From Pandoraea pulmonicola (GTDB lineage: Bacteria; Pseudomonadota; Gammaproteobacteria; Burkholderiales; Burkholderiaceae), in NCBI RefSeq assembly GCF_000815105.2, contig NZ_CP010310.2:2108001-2172000 (forward strand): a stretch of 64,000 bases of DNA, written 5' to 3'. The translations under genes were made by a program, and so were the position numbers. Numbering within the stretch: the first letter of the stretch is position 1; every line of letters begins with the position of its first letter. The notes below the pieces were generated by a model. The model did no database searches. It was not told where the DNA came from and saw only the letters and a program-made list of their open reading frames with translations. This document shows, piece by piece, positions 26,733 to 36,455 of this stretch.

Positions 26733-27260
26733 ATGAGACTTACCACGAAAGGCCGTTTCGCCGTCACGGCGATGATCGACCTGGCCATGCGCCAGGACGC
26801 GGGTCCCGTGACGCTTGCGGGCATTAGTCAGCGTCAGCGAATTTCCCTCTCTTACCTGGAACAGCTCTTCGGCAAGCTGCGTCGCCACGAAATCGTGGAG
26901 AGCGTGCGCGGGCCGGGCGGCGGCTACAGTCTTGCGCGCCGCGCGGAAGAGGTGACGGTCGCTGACATCATCATCGCGGTCGACGAACCGCTCGATGCCA
27001 CCCAATGCGGCAGCAAGGGCAATTGCGAGAAGGGCCAGGACGGCCATCGCGGCCACTGCATGACGCACGAGCTGTGGGCGACGCTCAACCAGAAGATGGT
27101 GGAGTATCTCGACTCCGTTTCGCTGCGCGACCTCGTCGAGCAGCAGCGCAGCAAGCAGGCCCAGCAGGCCGTCCTGCGCGACACGCGCGAGTCCGGCGCC
27201 AGCACGCAGACCGCCGCCACGCGCATCCCCAATTCGGTCTTCGATATGGCCCGTTCATAA
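26733..27260 (+). CDS. iscR: Iron-sulfur cluster regulator IscR
   Basis: 175-residue Rrf2-family winged-helix regulator that senses Fe-S status and represses the isc operon when it carries a [2Fe-2S] cluster. The N-terminus [18 protein letters not shown] and the DNA-binding [13 protein letters not shown] helix are intact. Cluster ligands correspond to C92, C98, C109 and H112. The spacing between the second and third cysteines is ten residues ([10 protein letters not shown]) instead of five in E. coli, an insertion next to the cluster. First gene of the isc operon, 31 bases before iscS, with an IscR site over its own promoter. Confidence 0.96.
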   Translation: MRLTTKGRFAVTAMIDLAMRQDAGPVTLAGISQRQRISLSYLEQLFGKLRRHEIVESVRGPGGGYSLARRAEEVTVADIIIAVDEPLDATQCGSKGNCEKGQDGHRGHCMTHELWATLNQKMVEYLDSVSLRDLVEQQRSKQAQQAVLRDTRESGASTQTAATRIPNSVFDMARS

Positions 27261-27291
27261 CAGGCGCCACGGCACGATCCTGGAGCACCCC

Positions 27292-28515
27292 ATGAAAAAC
27301 GACACCCTCAACCTTCCCATCTACATGGATTACAGCGCCACCACGCCGATCGACCCGCGCGTGGTGGACAAGATGCTGCCGTACCTGCGCGAGCAGTTCG
27401 GCAACCCTGCCTCGCGCAGCCACTCGTTTGGCTGGGCTGCCGAGCAGGCGGTGGAAGAGGCACGTGAGGAAGTCGCGAAGCTGGTGAACGCCGATTCGCG
27501 CGAGATCATCTGGACGTCGGGCGCCACGGAATCGAACAACCTCGCCATCAAGGGCGCGGCGCACTTCTACCAGGGCAAGGGCAAGCACCTCGTCACGGTG
27601 AAGACCGAGCACAAGGCCGTGCTCGACACCATGCGCGAACTCGAGCGCGAGGGCTTCGAAGTCACGTACCTGGACGTCAAGGACGACGGTCTGCTCGACC
27701 TCGACGTGTTCAAGGCCGCGCTGCGCCCGGACACGATCCTCGTGTCGGTCATGGCCGTGAACAACGAGATCGGCGTGATCCAGGACATCGCCACGATCGG
27801 CGAGATCTGCCGCGAGAAGGGCATCATCTTCCACGTCGACGCCGCACAGGCCACGGGCAAGATGCCCATCGACCTGAACACGCTGAAGGTCGACCTGATG
27901 TCGTTCTCGGCGCACAAGACGTACGGCCCGAAGGGTATCGGCGCCCTGTACGTACGCCGCAAGCCGCGCGTGCGGATCGAGGCGCAGATTCATGGCGGTG
28001 GCCACGAGCGCGGCATGCGTTCGGGCACGCTGGCCACGCACCAGATCGTGGGCATGGGCGAAGCGTTCCGTCTGGCACGTGAAGAGATGGCGGCGGAAAA
28101 CGAGCGCGTTCGCGGACTGCGCGACCGTCTGCTGCGCGGTCTGAGCGAAATGGAAGAGGTGTACGTGAACGGCGACATGGAACGTCGCGTCGCGCACAAC
28201 CTGAACATCAGTTTCAACTTCGTCGAAGGCGAGTCGCTGATCATGGCGATCAAGGATGTGGCGGTGTCGTCGGGTTCCGCGTGCACCTCGGCCTCGCTCG
28301 AGCCTTCGTACGTTCTGCGCGCCCTGGGTCGCAACGACGAACTGGCGCACAGCTCGATTCGCTTCACGGTCGGCCGCTTCACGACCGAAGCCGAAGTCGA
28401 TTACGTGGTCGGTCTGCTCAAGAGCAAGATCGGCAAGCTGCGCGATCTGTCGCCGCTGTGGGAAATGTACAAGGACGGGGTCGATCTCAATTCGATCCAA
28501 TGGGCCGCACACTGA
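27292..28515 (+). CDS. iscS: Cysteine desulfurase IscS
   Basis: 407-residue PLP enzyme that removes sulfur from cysteine and passes persulfide to IscU. Visible: N-terminal [15 protein letters not shown], the PLP lysine in [17 protein letters not shown], and the mobile-loop catalytic cysteine in [15 protein letters not shown]. Length and both motifs fit group I IscS. It lies between iscR and iscU (18 bases to iscU) in the classical order. Confidence 0.98.
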   Translation: MKNDTLNLPIYMDYSATTPIDPRVVDKMLPYLREQFGNPASRSHSFGWAAEQAVEEAREEVAKLVNADSREIIWTSGATESNNLAIKGAAHFYQGKGKHLVTVKTEHKAVLDTMRELEREGFEVTYLDVKDDGLLDLDVFKAALRPDTILVSVMAVNNEIGVIQDIATIGEICREKGIIFHVDAAQATGKMPIDLNTLKVDLMSFSAHKTYGPKGIGALYVRRKPRVRIEAQIHGGGHERGMRSGTLATHQIVGMGEAFRLAREEMAAENERVRGLRDRLLRGLSEMEEVYVNGDMERRVAHNLNISFNFVEGESLIMAIKDVAVSSGSACTSASLEPSYVLRALGRNDELAHSSIRFTVGRFTTEAEVDYVVGLLKSKIGKLRDLSPLWEMYKDGVDLNSIQWAAH

Positions 28516-28533
28516 GTATTCAAGGAGTTAGCC

Positions 28534-28950
28534 ATGTCGTACAGCAAGGAAGTTCTGGATCACTACGAAAACCCGCGCAACGTCGGTTCGTTCGAAAAGG
28601 GCGATGATGCCGTCGGCACGGGCATGGTCGGCGCACCGGCCTGCGGCGACGTGATGAAGCTGCAGATTCGCGTGAACGACGCCGGTGTGATCGAAGACGC
28701 CGTGTTCAAGACCTACGGCTGCGGTTCGGCGATCGCATCGTCGTCGCTGGTGACCGAGTGGGTCAAGGGCAAGACGCTGGATCAGGCGCTCGAAATCAAG
28801 AACACGCAGATCGCCCAGGAACTGGCGCTGCCGCCGGTGAAGATTCACTGCTCGATTCTGGCCGAGGACGCCATCAAGGCGGCGGTGGCCGACTACAAGC
28901 AGAAGCACGGCGCGACGGCTGCGACGCCTGAAGTCGCCCCGGCGGCGTGA
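28534..28950 (+). CDS. iscU: Fe-S cluster scaffold IscU
   Basis: 138-residue scaffold on which new [2Fe-2S]/[4Fe-4S] clusters are built. The three conserved cysteines are in GAPACGDV, TYGCGSAIA and PPVKIHCSIL. The LPPVK motif recognised by HscA is present. The C-terminus carries about ten extra Ala/Pro-rich residues compared with E. coli. Good ribosome site (AAGGAG) 8 bases before the ATG. Confidence 0.98.
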   Translation: MSYSKEVLDHYENPRNVGSFEKGDDAVGTGMVGAPACGDVMKLQIRVNDAGVIEDAVFKTYGCGSAIASSSLVTEWVKGKTLDQALEIKNTQIAQELALPPVKIHCSILAEDAIKAAVADYKQKHGATAATPEVAPAA

Positions 28951-28972
28951 CGGATAAAGGAATCGGGCAGAG

Positions 28973-29296
28973 ATGGCCATTACATTGACCGAGAAGGCCG
29001 CGCAGCACGTATCGCGTTATCTGACGCGGCGCGGCAAGGGCGTGGGCCTGCGGCTGGGCGTGAAGACGACCGGCTGCTCGGGCCTGGCCTACAAGCTGGA
29101 ATACGCCGATGAAGTGGCGGGCGAAGACACGGTCTTCGAAAGCCACGGCGTGAAGGTGATCGTCGATCCGAAGAGCTTGCCTTACATCGACGGCACCGAG
29201 CTCGACTTCGCTCGCGAAGGCCTGAACGAAGGATTCCGCTTCAACAATCCGAACGTCAAGGATGAGTGCGGCTGCGGCGAGTCGTTCCGCGTCTGA
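28973..29296 (+). CDS. iscA: Iron-sulfur assembly protein IscA
   Basis: 107-residue A-type carrier protein with the three ligating cysteines in TTGCSGLAY and the C-terminal ECGCGESF motif. It binds iron or Fe-S clusters and delivers them to targets. It starts 22 bases after iscU, and its 3' end overlaps the next gene by 35 bases in a different frame. Confidence 0.97.
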   Translation: MAITLTEKAAQHVSRYLTRRGKGVGLRLGVKTTGCSGLAYKLEYADEVAGEDTVFESHGVKVIVDPKSLPYIDGTELDFAREGLNEGFRFNNPNVKDECGCGESFRV

Positions 29297-29507
29297 GTCT
29301 GCGCCGGCGCGCGAGATCGTCGGCTTCCGGCAGGACGAGGAAGGCCAGTGGGTTGCACAACTGGCGTGCGGGCACGGGCAGCATGTCCGGCACCTGCCTC
29401 CGTGGCAGATCCGGACATGGACGCAAACCGCGGCGGATCGCGACGCGATGCTCGGCACTACGCTGCGATGCCGCAAGTGTGAGCGCGGCGAGCCGCCCGA
29501 TCGTTGA
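29262..29507 (+). CDS. DUF3565 family protein
   Basis: 81 residues resembling DUF3565, small proteins of unknown function in proteobacteria. The core is [20 protein letters not shown] (about residues 19-38), followed by QHVRHLPPW and a C-terminal CRKC pair; together with the earlier Cys/His this suggests a small metal site. It begins inside iscA and has no other start codon for its N-terminal part, so translational coupling to iscA is likely. It interrupts the usual iscA-hscB neighbourhood and is followed by an intrinsic terminator. Confidence 0.75.
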   Translation: MSAAAASRSASESAPAREIVGFRQDEEGQWVAQLACGHGQHVRHLPPWQIRTWTQTAADRDAMLGTTLRCRKCERGEPPDR

Positions 29508-29534
29508 CGACGGCGGGCGGTAGCGGCGGCAACA

Positions 29535-29557
29535 AGGCGGCGCAAGCCGCTTTTTTT
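29535..29557 (+). terminator. Intrinsic terminator inside the isc cluster
   Basis: GCGGC-GCAA-GCCGC followed by seven T, between the DUF3565 gene and hscB. The stem is short but has a stable GNRA loop and a strong T-tract. Confidence 0.7.
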
Positions 29558-29618
29558 ACGGGTGCGCGGGTGCGAATGCGGTTCAGGCCGGCATCCGTGA
29601 CGCAATGATGAGTGCGCG

Positions 29619-30149
29619 ATGAGTGCATTGACTGACAACTATTTCACGCTGTTCGAGCTACCGCAGCGCTTCGCCATCGACATGGAAGCGCTCGACGCCG
29701 CCTATCGCGCCGTGCAGTCGCGCGTGCACCCCGATCGCTTTGCGAGTGCGAGCGACGCCGAGCGGCGCGTAGCCATGCAGTGGGCCGCGCAGGCGAATGC
29801 CGCCTACCGTACGTTGCGCGACCCGCTGCAGCGGGCGACCTATCTGCTCTCGCTGCAGGGCATCGATGTGGGCGCGGAAAACAATACCGCGATGGCCCCC
29901 GATTTTCTGATGCAGCAGATGGAATGGCGCGAAGCCATCGACGACGCCGTGGCGGCCCGTAACGTCGACGCGCTCGATGCGCTCGCCCGGTCGCTGCGCG
30001 AGGATCGCCGTGCGCGGCTCGCCAAGCTGGCCGAATGGCTCGACAGCGCCGCGTGGCAGCCGGCGGCGGAAGCCGTGCGGCAACTGATGTTCATTGCGCG
30101 TGCCGAGGAGGACATCGGGCACCGCATCGAAATGCTGGAAAACGCGTGA
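29619..30149 (+). CDS. hscB: Fe-S assembly co-chaperone HscB
   Basis: 176-residue J-domain protein that brings IscU to HscA and stimulates its ATPase. J-domain at about residues 6-75 with the HPD motif in [12 protein letters not shown]-terminal three-helix IscU-binding domain. It follows the internal terminator by about 60 bases. A promoter of its own is not obvious, so it may depend on read-through. Confidence 0.95.
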   Translation: MSALTDNYFTLFELPQRFAIDMEALDAAYRAVQSRVHPDRFASASDAERRVAMQWAAQANAAYRTLRDPLQRATYLLSLQGIDVGAENNTAMAPDFLMQQMEWREAIDDAVAARNVDALDALARSLREDRRARLAKLAEWLDSAAWQPAAEAVRQLMFIARAEEDIGHRIEMLENA

Positions 30150-30235
30150 CGGCCCGGTGCGGCGCCGTCACATGTCATTGAGAACTGCTTGAGAACAGGG
30201 TGTACGCGCGAGCGCGTCGCCCGTATTGCTAAGTC

Positions 30236-32113
30236 ATGGCCCTTCTGCAAATTTCCGAACCCGGCATGTCCCCCGCGCCGCATCAGCGGCGCCTCGCCGT
30301 GGGCATCGATCTGGGCACGACGCATTCGCTCGTGGCCGCCGTGCGCAGCGGTGTGGCCGAAGTCCTTCCCGACGAACAGGGTCGCGTGCTGCTGCCTTCC
30401 GTCGTGCGTTACCTGGGCGGTCCGCGCACGCAAATCGGGTACGACGCCAAGGCGTCGGCCGCGCTCGATCCGCGCAACACCATCGTCTCCGTCAAACGCT
30501 TCATGGGCCGGGGTCTGGTCGATGTGGCCCACGCCGACAATGCGCCGTACGACTTCGTCGACGCTCCCGGCATGGTGCAGATGACCACCGCCGGCGGCGT
30601 GAAGAGCCCGGTGGAAGTGTCCGCCGAGATTCTGGCCACGCTGCGTCAGCGTGCGGAAGACACGCTGGGCGACGACCTCGTGGGCGCCGTGATCACGGTG
30701 CCCGCCTATTTCGACGATGCACAGCGTCAGGCCACCAAGGACGCCGCGCGTCTGGCCGGTCTCAACGTGCTGCGCCTGCTCAACGAGCCGACGGCCGCGG
30801 CGATCGCCTATGGTCTCGACAATGCGGCCGAGGGGCTCTACGCCGTCTACGATCTGGGCGGCGGGACATTCGACATCTCGATCCTGCGTCTGACGAAGGG
30901 CGTCTTCGAAGTGCTCGCCGCCGGCGGCGATTCGGCGCTCGGCGGCGACGATTTCGATCAGGTCATCTACCGCTGGGCGGTGGCGCAAGCCGGCCTCGAC
31001 GCCGCATCGCTCACGCCGGAGGACGTGCGTGCGTTGCTCGATCACGCGCGCACGGCGAAGGAAACGCTGACCGAGGCCGAACAGGCGACGCTCAGCCTCA
31101 CGCTGTCTGGCGATCGCGCGGTGACGCTGCGACTTACGCGCGAACAGTTCACGATCTTGGGCGCGCCACTCGTGCAACGCACGATCGGCCCGATGCGCAA
31201 GGCGTTGCGCGACGCGGGCATGGGGCCGGAAGACGTCAAGGGCGTCGTGCTCGTCGGTGGCGCCACGCGCATGCCGCAGGTGCGTGCCGCCGTTGCGAAC
31301 TTCTTTGGCCGTGAACCGCTGATCGATCTCGACCCGGACCAGGTCGTGGCGCTGGGCGCCGCCGTGCAGGCCAACCTGCTGGCCGGCAATCAGGCCGAGG
31401 GCGACGACTGGCTGCTCCTCGACGTGATTCCGCTCTCGCTCGGTGTCGAGACGATGGGCGGCCTGGTCGAGAAGATCATCCCGCGCAACGCAACGATCCC
31501 GGTCGCGCGTGCGCAGGAATTCACCACCTTCAAGGACGGCCAGACGGCCATGGCCATTCACGTGCTGCAGGGCGAGCGCGAACTGGCGTCCGACTGCCGT
31601 TCGCTGGCTCGCTTCGAGCTGCGCGGGATTCCGCCGATGGCGGCGGGTGCGGCGCGCATTCGCGTGACCTACCAGGTCGACGCCGACGGGCTGCTCTCCG
31701 TCTCGGCCCAGGAAATGCACTCGGGCGTGGCCGCCTCGATCGAGGTCAAGCCGTCGTACGGTCTGGCCGACGACGACATTTCGCGCATGCTGCAGGACAG
31801 CTTCGGCTCGGCGGAAAAGGATATGCGCGCACGGGCGCTGCGTGAGCAGCAGGTCGAAGCCGAGCGTCTGCTGGTCGCGATCGACAGCGCGCTGCAGGCC
31901 GACGCGGAATTGCTCGATGCCGATGAGCGTGCACGGATCGACGCGCTGCTGGCCGACTTGCGCGAGAAGGCCGCCGGCGACGATCAGGCGGCGATCAAGG
32001 CCGCGACCGAAACGCTCTCGCACGCGACCGACGCCTTTGCGGCGCGCCGCATGGACAAGAGCATCCGCGCCGCGCTGGCGGGCCGGCGCGTGGCGGACAT
32101 CGACAAACTGTAA
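30236..32113 (+). CDS. hscA: Fe-S assembly chaperone HscA
   Basis: 625-residue Hsp70-class ATPase dedicated to releasing Fe-S clusters from IscU. Nucleotide-binding motifs [28 protein letters not shown] and [13 protein letters not shown] are intact. The substrate domain and helical lid follow. It is placed between hscB (86 bases) and fdx, which, with length near 620, separates it from DnaK. Confidence 0.97.
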   Translation: MALLQISEPGMSPAPHQRRLAVGIDLGTTHSLVAAVRSGVAEVLPDEQGRVLLPSVVRYLGGPRTQIGYDAKASAALDPRNTIVSVKRFMGRGLVDVAHADNAPYDFVDAPGMVQMTTAGGVKSPVEVSAEILATLRQRAEDTLGDDLVGAVITVPAYFDDAQRQATKDAARLAGLNVLRLLNEPTAAAIAYGLDNAAEGLYAVYDLGGGTFDISILRLTKGVFEVLAAGGDSALGGDDFDQVIYRWAVAQAGLDAASLTPEDVRALLDHARTAKETLTEAEQATLSLTLSGDRAVTLRLTREQFTILGAPLVQRTIGPMRKALRDAGMGPEDVKGVVLVGGATRMPQVRAAVANFFGREPLIDLDPDQVVALGAAVQANLLAGNQAEGDDWLLLDVIPLSLGVETMGGLVEKIIPRNATIPVARAQEFTTFKDGQTAMAIHVLQGERELASDCRSLARFELRGIPPMAAGAARIRVTYQVDADGLLSVSAQEMHSGVAASIEVKPSYGLADDDISRMLQDSFGSAEKDMRARALREQQVEAERLLVAIDSALQADAELLDADERARIDALLADLREKAAGDDQAAIKAATETLSHATDAFAARRMDKSIRAALAGRRVADIDKL

Positions 32114-32135
32114 GACACACACGGAAACCCAAGCC

Positions 32136-32477
32136 ATGCCACAAATCGTTGTATTGCCTCACGTCGAGCTGTGCCCGGAGGGCGCGGTGCTGGAGGTCGC
32201 GCCGGGGACCACCGTGTGCGACGCCTTGCTTGCCAACGACATCGAGATCGAACACGCGTGCGAGAAGTCGTGCGCATGCACCACGTGCCACGTGATCGTG
32301 CGCGAGGGTTTCGAGTCGCTGGAAGCGGCCGAGGACGAGGAGGAGGATCTGCTCGACAAGGCCTGGGGCCTGGAGCCCACGTCCCGCCTGTCGTGCCAGA
32401 CGAAGATGCCGGCCGACACGGATCTCGTCGTCGAGATTCCGAAGTACACGATCAACCACGCGAAGGAAAATCACTGA
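32136..32477 (+). CDS. fdx: ISC system 2Fe-2S ferredoxin
   Basis: 113-residue adrenodoxin-type ferredoxin that supplies electrons for cluster assembly. Ligands C-x5-C-x2-C are in HACEKSCACTTCHV, with the fourth cysteine in RLSCQTKM. The ATG at 32136 lies 22 bases after hscA; the frame is open upstream inside hscA but without similarity. Confidence 0.97.
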   Translation: MPQIVVLPHVELCPEGAVLEVAPGTTVCDALLANDIEIEHACEKSCACTTCHVIVREGFESLEAAEDEEEDLLDKAWGLEPTSRLSCQTKMPADTDLVVEIPKYTINHAKENH

Positions 32478-32532
32478 GCGCGCCGCGTGGCGTGCTCGAG
32501 TGACGAGATACGAACAACAAGGAGCCTGCCCC

Positions 32533-32727
32533 ATGAAATGGACCGACATTCAGGACATCGCGATTGCGCTGACCGACGCGCATCCCGACGTTGACCCGCA
32601 ATACGTGCGTTTCACTGACCTGCACCAATGGGTCATGTCGCTCGACGGTTTCGACGACGCGGCCGACCGCGCCGGCGAGAAGGTGCTCGAAGCCATCCAG
32701 ATGGCATGGATCGACGAGGCGCGTTGA
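32533..32727 (+). CDS. iscX: Fe-S assembly protein IscX
   Basis: 64-residue acidic adaptor (YfhJ) that binds IscS and modulates its activity. Typical segments: MKWTDIQDIAIAL, HPDVDPQYVRFTDLHQWV and a C-terminal IQMAWIDEA. Ribosome site AAGGAG before the ATG. Last gene of the isc cluster. Confidence 0.95.
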   Translation: MKWTDIQDIAIALTDAHPDVDPQYVRFTDLHQWVMSLDGFDDAADRAGEKVLEAIQMAWIDEAR

Positions 32728-32770
32728 CGCTGACAGTGCCTGGATGCGCTTCGCAAGCGTATCGAGGGTG

Positions 32771-32815
32771 TGAAGGGCACGAAGGGAATAAAGGGCATAA
32801 CAGGCATAAAGGGCG
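32771..32815 (+). repeat. Five imperfect 9-bp tandem repeats
   Basis: TGAAGGGCA, CGAAGGGAA, TAAAGGGCA, TAACAGGCA, TAAAGGGCG follow one another without gaps, about 45 bases after the iscX stop. Non-coding. Confidence 0.8.
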
Positions 32816-32855
32816 TAGTGGAGCCCCGACTGCGCCAGGTGCGTCAGCCGCGATA

Positions 32856-32890
32856 ACGAAGGCCGCTCGTTTGAGCGGCCTTCGTCGTTT
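32856..32890. terminator. Bidirectional terminator after the isc cluster
   Basis: ACGAAGGCCGCTC-GTTT-GAGCGGCCTTCGT is a perfect 13-bp stem followed by CGTTT, between convergent iscX and the glycine-zipper gene. Confidence 0.8.
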
Positions 32891-32925
32891 CTGCGATGCC
32901 TGTCACGGCGTGGAGCGAGGTCCGA

Positions 32926-33618
32926 TCATCCGGCGCGGACCAGCCCGCCGTTCTCGAGCCTCACGCGGTCGCCCGGCTGCACGCCCGGCGCCGACTGGTA
33001 CGTCCAGTAGCGGGTCTTGCCGTTGTCCATGCGGACGTACACGCGATAGGACGTTTCGGAGCGCACGCGCTTCTCGACTTCGTTACCGGCCAGGCCGCCG
33101 CCGAGCGCACCGACCACGGTCATCGCGGTGCGGCCGTTGCCGGCGCCGAACTGGTTGCCGAGCAGACCGCCCGCGACCGCGCCACCCACGGCGCCGAGAC
33201 CCGTCGCGTGGCCCTGCGTGCGGATCGGCTCGACCGACTGCACCGTACCGCAGGTCGAGCAGGCCGCAGCCTGTTGCTGCGCCGGTGCGGCGGACGTCTG
33301 TGCGTACGATGGTTGCGGTGCGCGCTGCGAAGGCGCCGGCTGTCGCGCCTGCTGCTGCGGGGCTTGCGGGTACTGTGCCCGCTCCGCTGCCTGCGGTTGC
33401 GGCTGCTGCGACGACGACTGCCATGCCGACGACGTCGATTGGGGCGACGTCAGCGCGTACTGCGAATTGGCGCCGCTCGGTGCGGGGCCGTTCGTGCTCT
33501 TCGCGGTGGGCAGGACGCCAGTGATCGCGGCGACGCCGAGCAGACTGACGACCACGATACTGCCGGCGGCGGCGGCGATCAGCGGATGCATGCGGCGCGG
33601 TTGCAGATCGTTATCCAT
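32926..33618 (-). CDS. Glycine-zipper 2TM domain protein (envelope)
   Basis: 230 residues. One N-terminal membrane segment (about residues 11-34, LIAAAAGSIVVVSLLG) is followed by a Gln/Pro/Ser-rich linker and two cysteines (CSTC). A glycine-zipper pair (AVGGAVAGGLLGNQFG and VVGALGGGLAGNEVEKR) and a C-terminal beta-rich tail follow, as in the 17-kDa antigen-like family. It is probably anchored in the inner membrane with a periplasmic domain; function unknown. ATG at 33618 has a GGAG ribosome site. Confidence 0.8.
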   Translation of the reverse strand: MDNDLQPRRMHPLIAAAAGSIVVVSLLGVAAITGVLPTAKSTNGPAPSGANSQYALTSPQSTSSAWQSSSQQPQPQAAERAQYPQAPQQQARQPAPSQRAPQPSYAQTSAAPAQQQAAACSTCGTVQSVEPIRTQGHATGLGAVGGAVAGGLLGNQFGAGNGRTAMTVVGALGGGLAGNEVEKRVRSETSYRVYVRMDNGKTRYWTYQSAPGVQPGDRVRLENGGLVRAG

Positions 33619-34147
33619 GTTGTTTTCTCCATCGTGCGGTTGTTGCGAACCCCTTTCTGCGTGCTGGCGTGCACGGGCGGCTTCGCATGTGAAAAGTGTC
33701 TGCCACGGCAAGCGCGGCGACCGTTTCTTTTTGTAACGCGATGTAAGATGTTCGTCGTCGGCAACACCGCGACAGCGACCCGTTGAGGCTCAGTAACTCA
33801 ATGAAAATAAATGGCTTTTTCATTGAGTGACGGAGTCTCGGATGCCACGCGCATGCGGGTGTCTTAACAAATGAAACAAGTCGTGCGGGAGGAGGGCGTG
33901 AATCGACCGGCGTTGGTTCGAAAAAATCGACTGACGTTCACCCCGCAAGGCACGACACACTGCATCGTATGGACGGCCGGCGCTCGTCGTGTTGCTTGTC
34001 CAGCGGAGTGCGTTGGGCGCACGGTTACGCCGATCGCGCATGCCCCGTATCCGATGCTGATGGGGTAGGGGCTTGTGCGTGCGCGGCGGGAATCGGGCGC
34101 GCATAATGATGCGCATCGTCCGTGAACGCCCACTCGCCTTGCTCGCC
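33619..34147. other. Non-coding region with a long palindrome
   Basis: About 530 bases between divergent genes. It contains a perfect 12-bp inverted repeat at 33796-33828 and a -10-like CATAAT at 34102-34107. Short open frames on the minus strand show no similarity. Nothing else recognised. Confidence 0.5.
33796..33828. promoter_or_regulatory. Perfect 12-bp inverted repeat
   Basis: ACTCAATGAAAA and TTTTCATTGAGT flank a 9-base spacer. AT-rich, not followed by a T-run on either strand, so an operator or RNA hairpin is more likely than a terminator. Confidence 0.5.
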
Positions 34148-34750
34148 ATGCATGACACGCTGCCGCCGCTCGATATACCGCTCGATTCCACCGCTTACTC
34201 GCATCTCTATCCCTACGTGGTCGAGCGCACGTGGGTCGAGACCCACGACCCGGCGGGGGATATCAGCGAACCGTTTTCCGACGACGTCCTCGTTACGCTG
34301 GTGCTCGAGGGGCCGCGAGGCCTGCGACGCCTGCAGGGGGCGGATCTGGACGCTGCCGGGCTCACGTTCGAGACGGCGTTCGCGCATGCGGCGTCGAATC
34401 TCTCGCGAGCATGGACCGCGCGTCATTTCGAATTCGGCATTGCACGACTGGACGACGGCACGATGATCGGCGGCTCGCGCGGCAACTGGCTGGCGCCTGC
34501 GGGTGCGCTGGTGCTCGGCAACCTCTATCGTTCGATGGTCGAGCACTTCGGCGTGAAGGTGTTTGCGGCGGTCGCCGTCAATCGCACGTTTCTCGTCGCC
34601 TTTCCCACAGACGCCGGGACGCTCTCGTCGCCGGCGTTGCGCCAACTGATCGAAGAGGGCGCCGGTGGTGCGATTCTTCCGATTTCGCGGACGTGGCTGC
34701 GGCTCGATGGCGACTGGCCGTCCGCGTACCGCGGCACGCCGGCTTTTTGA
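34148..34750 (+). CDS. Conserved hypothetical protein
   Basis: 200 residues from the ATG at 34148; an earlier in-frame ATG at 34106 would add 14 but overlaps a -10-like CATAAT. Soluble, no signal peptide. Recognisable only as a globular protein with a C-terminal half containing FGVKVFAAVAVNRTFLVAFP and ILPISRTWLRLDG, faintly like DUF1444/YtpQ-type proteins. It is followed by a bidirectional terminator and has no evident operon partner. No function assigned. Confidence 0.65.
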   Translation: MHDTLPPLDIPLDSTAYSHLYPYVVERTWVETHDPAGDISEPFSDDVLVTLVLEGPRGLRRLQGADLDAAGLTFETAFAHAASNLSRAWTARHFEFGIARLDDGTMIGGSRGNWLAPAGALVLGNLYRSMVEHFGVKVFAAVAVNRTFLVAFPTDAGTLSSPALRQLIEEGAGGAILPISRTWLRLDGDWPSAYRGTPAF

Positions 34751-34832
34751 CGCGGGCCGGGTGGTGAGGGCGTTCCAAGCGCAGGCCTTTCTTCTCCCCG
34801 AATTCCACGCAGGTTTCACGATCGCGATGGAC

Positions 34833-34866
34833 AAAAAAGCCGCAGCTTTTTGAGCTGCGGCTTTTC
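34833..34866. terminator. Bidirectional terminator between the hypothetical gene and lysS
   Basis: AAAAGCCGCAGCT-TTTTG-AGCTGCGGCTTTT, a 13-bp perfect stem with A and T tracts on either side. Confidence 0.9.
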
Positions 34867-34894
34867 TCGTGCGCGGGTGACGGCGCGCGGCCTA

Positions 34895-36439
34895 TCAGTC
34901 TTCGCGGCGCAGGTGCGGGAAGAGCAGCACGTCGCGAATGTTCGGGCTGTCGGTGAGCAACATGATCAGGCGATCGATGCCGATGCCGCAGCCGCCCGTC
35001 GGGGGCATGCCGTACTCGAGCGCACGAATGTAATCGGCGTCGTAGTACATGGCTTCTTCGTCGCCGGCGTCCTTCTGCTTGACCTGGGCGGAGAAGCGCG
35101 CCGCCTGATCTTCAGGATCGTTCAGCTCGGAGAAGCCGTTGGCGATCTCGCGCCCGGTGATGAACAGCTCGAAGCGCTCGGTGATGCCCGGCACGGTGTC
35201 CGAGGCGCGGGCGAGCGGCGAAACTTCCACGGGGTAGTCGACGATGAAGGTCGGCTCCCACAGCTGGCTTTCGGCCGTCTCTTCGAACAGCGCCAGCTGC
35301 AGCGCGCCCAGACCGGCGTTCCTGAACTGGGGGGCATCGACAGCCACGCCGTACTTGCGCAGCGCGCCGCGCACGTACTCGATGTCGGCGAGTTGCGCTT
35401 CGGTGTACTCGGGAGCGTACTTGCGGATCGCTTCGACGATCGTCAGACGGTGGAACGGCTTCGACAGATCGAGTTCGCGACCCTGGTATTCGATGGTCGC
35501 GGTGCCGCGCGCATCGACGGCGGCGCGACGGATCAGTGCCTCGGTGAAGTCCATCAGCCAACGGTAATCCGTGTAGGCCGCGTAGAACTCCATCATCGTG
35601 AATTCCGGATTGTGGCGCGGCGACACGCCTTCGTTGCGGAAGTTGCGATTGATCTCGAACACACGCTCGAAGCCGCCGACGATCAGGCGTTTCAGGTACA
35701 GCTCCGGCGCGATACGCAGGTACATCTGCATATCGAGCGCGTTGTGATGCGTGACGAACGGCTTGGCGGCCGCGCCCCCAGGAATGGGGTGCAGCATCGG
35801 CGTTTCGACTTCCATGAAGTCGGCGTTCGTCATGTACTGACGGATCGAGGCGATGGCCTTGGCGCGCGCGCGGAAAGTGTTGCGCGTCTCCGGCGACGTG
35901 ATCAGGTCGACGTAACGCTGGCGGTACTTGGTCTCTTGATCGGCCAGGCCGTGGAACTTGTCGGGCAGCGGACGCAGGGACTTGGCGAGCAGGCGCAGTT
36001 CCTTGACCTTGACCGAGAGTTCGCCGGTGCGGGTGCGGAACAGCGTGCCGGTCGCGGCGATGATGTCACCGATGTCCCAGCTCTTGAAAGCGGTCATCGA
36101 ATCGGCGCCGACGTCGTCGCGACCGATGAAGAACTGGATCTGGCCGCTGCCGTCCTGCACGGTCGCGAATGCGGCCTTGCCCATCACGCGCTTGAGCATC
36201 ATGCGACCGGCCACCGACACGGGCACCGGCTCGGCTTCGAGCGCTTCGTTGTCCACGTCCTTGTAGCGCGTTTGCAGATCGCCCGCGTGCTGCTCGGGAC
36301 GGAAGTCGTTCGGGAACGCCACGCCGCCGGCGCGCAGCGCCTTCAGTTTTTCGCGACGCTCCGCGATGAGCTTGTTGTCGTCCTGCGGCAGGTCGCCGGC
36401 CGGGTTGGCCGATTCGGCCGGAGTGTTTTGATCGGTCAT
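34895..36439 (-). CDS. lysS: Lysyl-tRNA synthetase (class II)
   Basis: 514 residues, class IIb synthetase that charges tRNA-Lys. N-terminal OB-fold anticodon domain (about residues 60-180), then motif 2 ([26 protein letters not shown]) and motif 3 near the C-terminus ([15 protein letters not shown]). The ATG at 36439 is chosen because the frame beyond it runs into the Ivy gene. Same strand and order as prfB-ivy-lysS; prfB-lysS linkage is conserved in many bacteria. Confidence 0.97.
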   Translation of the reverse strand: MTDQNTPAESANPAGDLPQDDNKLIAERREKLKALRAGGVAFPNDFRPEQHAGDLQTRYKDVDNEALEAEPVPVSVAGRMMLKRVMGKAAFATVQDGSGQIQFFIGRDDVGADSMTAFKSWDIGDIIAATGTLFRTRTGELSVKVKELRLLAKSLRPLPDKFHGLADQETKYRQRYVDLITSPETRNTFRARAKAIASIRQYMTNADFMEVETPMLHPIPGGAAAKPFVTHHNALDMQMYLRIAPELYLKRLIVGGFERVFEINRNFRNEGVSPRHNPEFTMMEFYAAYTDYRWLMDFTEALIRRAAVDARGTATIEYQGRELDLSKPFHRLTIVEAIRKYAPEYTEAQLADIEYVRGALRKYGVAVDAPQFRNAGLGALQLALFEETAESQLWEPTFIVDYPVEVSPLARASDTVPGITERFELFITGREIANGFSELNDPEDQAARFSAQVKQKDAGDEEAMYYDADYIRALEYGMPPTGGCGIGIDRLIMLLTDSPNIRDVLLFPHLRRED

Positions 36440-36455
36440 GATGCGAGCGATGAGG

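Noticed and set aside
29840..32137. Long open frame antisense to hscA
   Set aside because: Shadow of hscA codon bias; Arg/His-rich without motifs.
34106..34147. Upstream start of the hypothetical at 34148
   Set aside because: The ATG at 34106 overlaps a -10-like box and lacks a ribosome site; kept only as an alternative.
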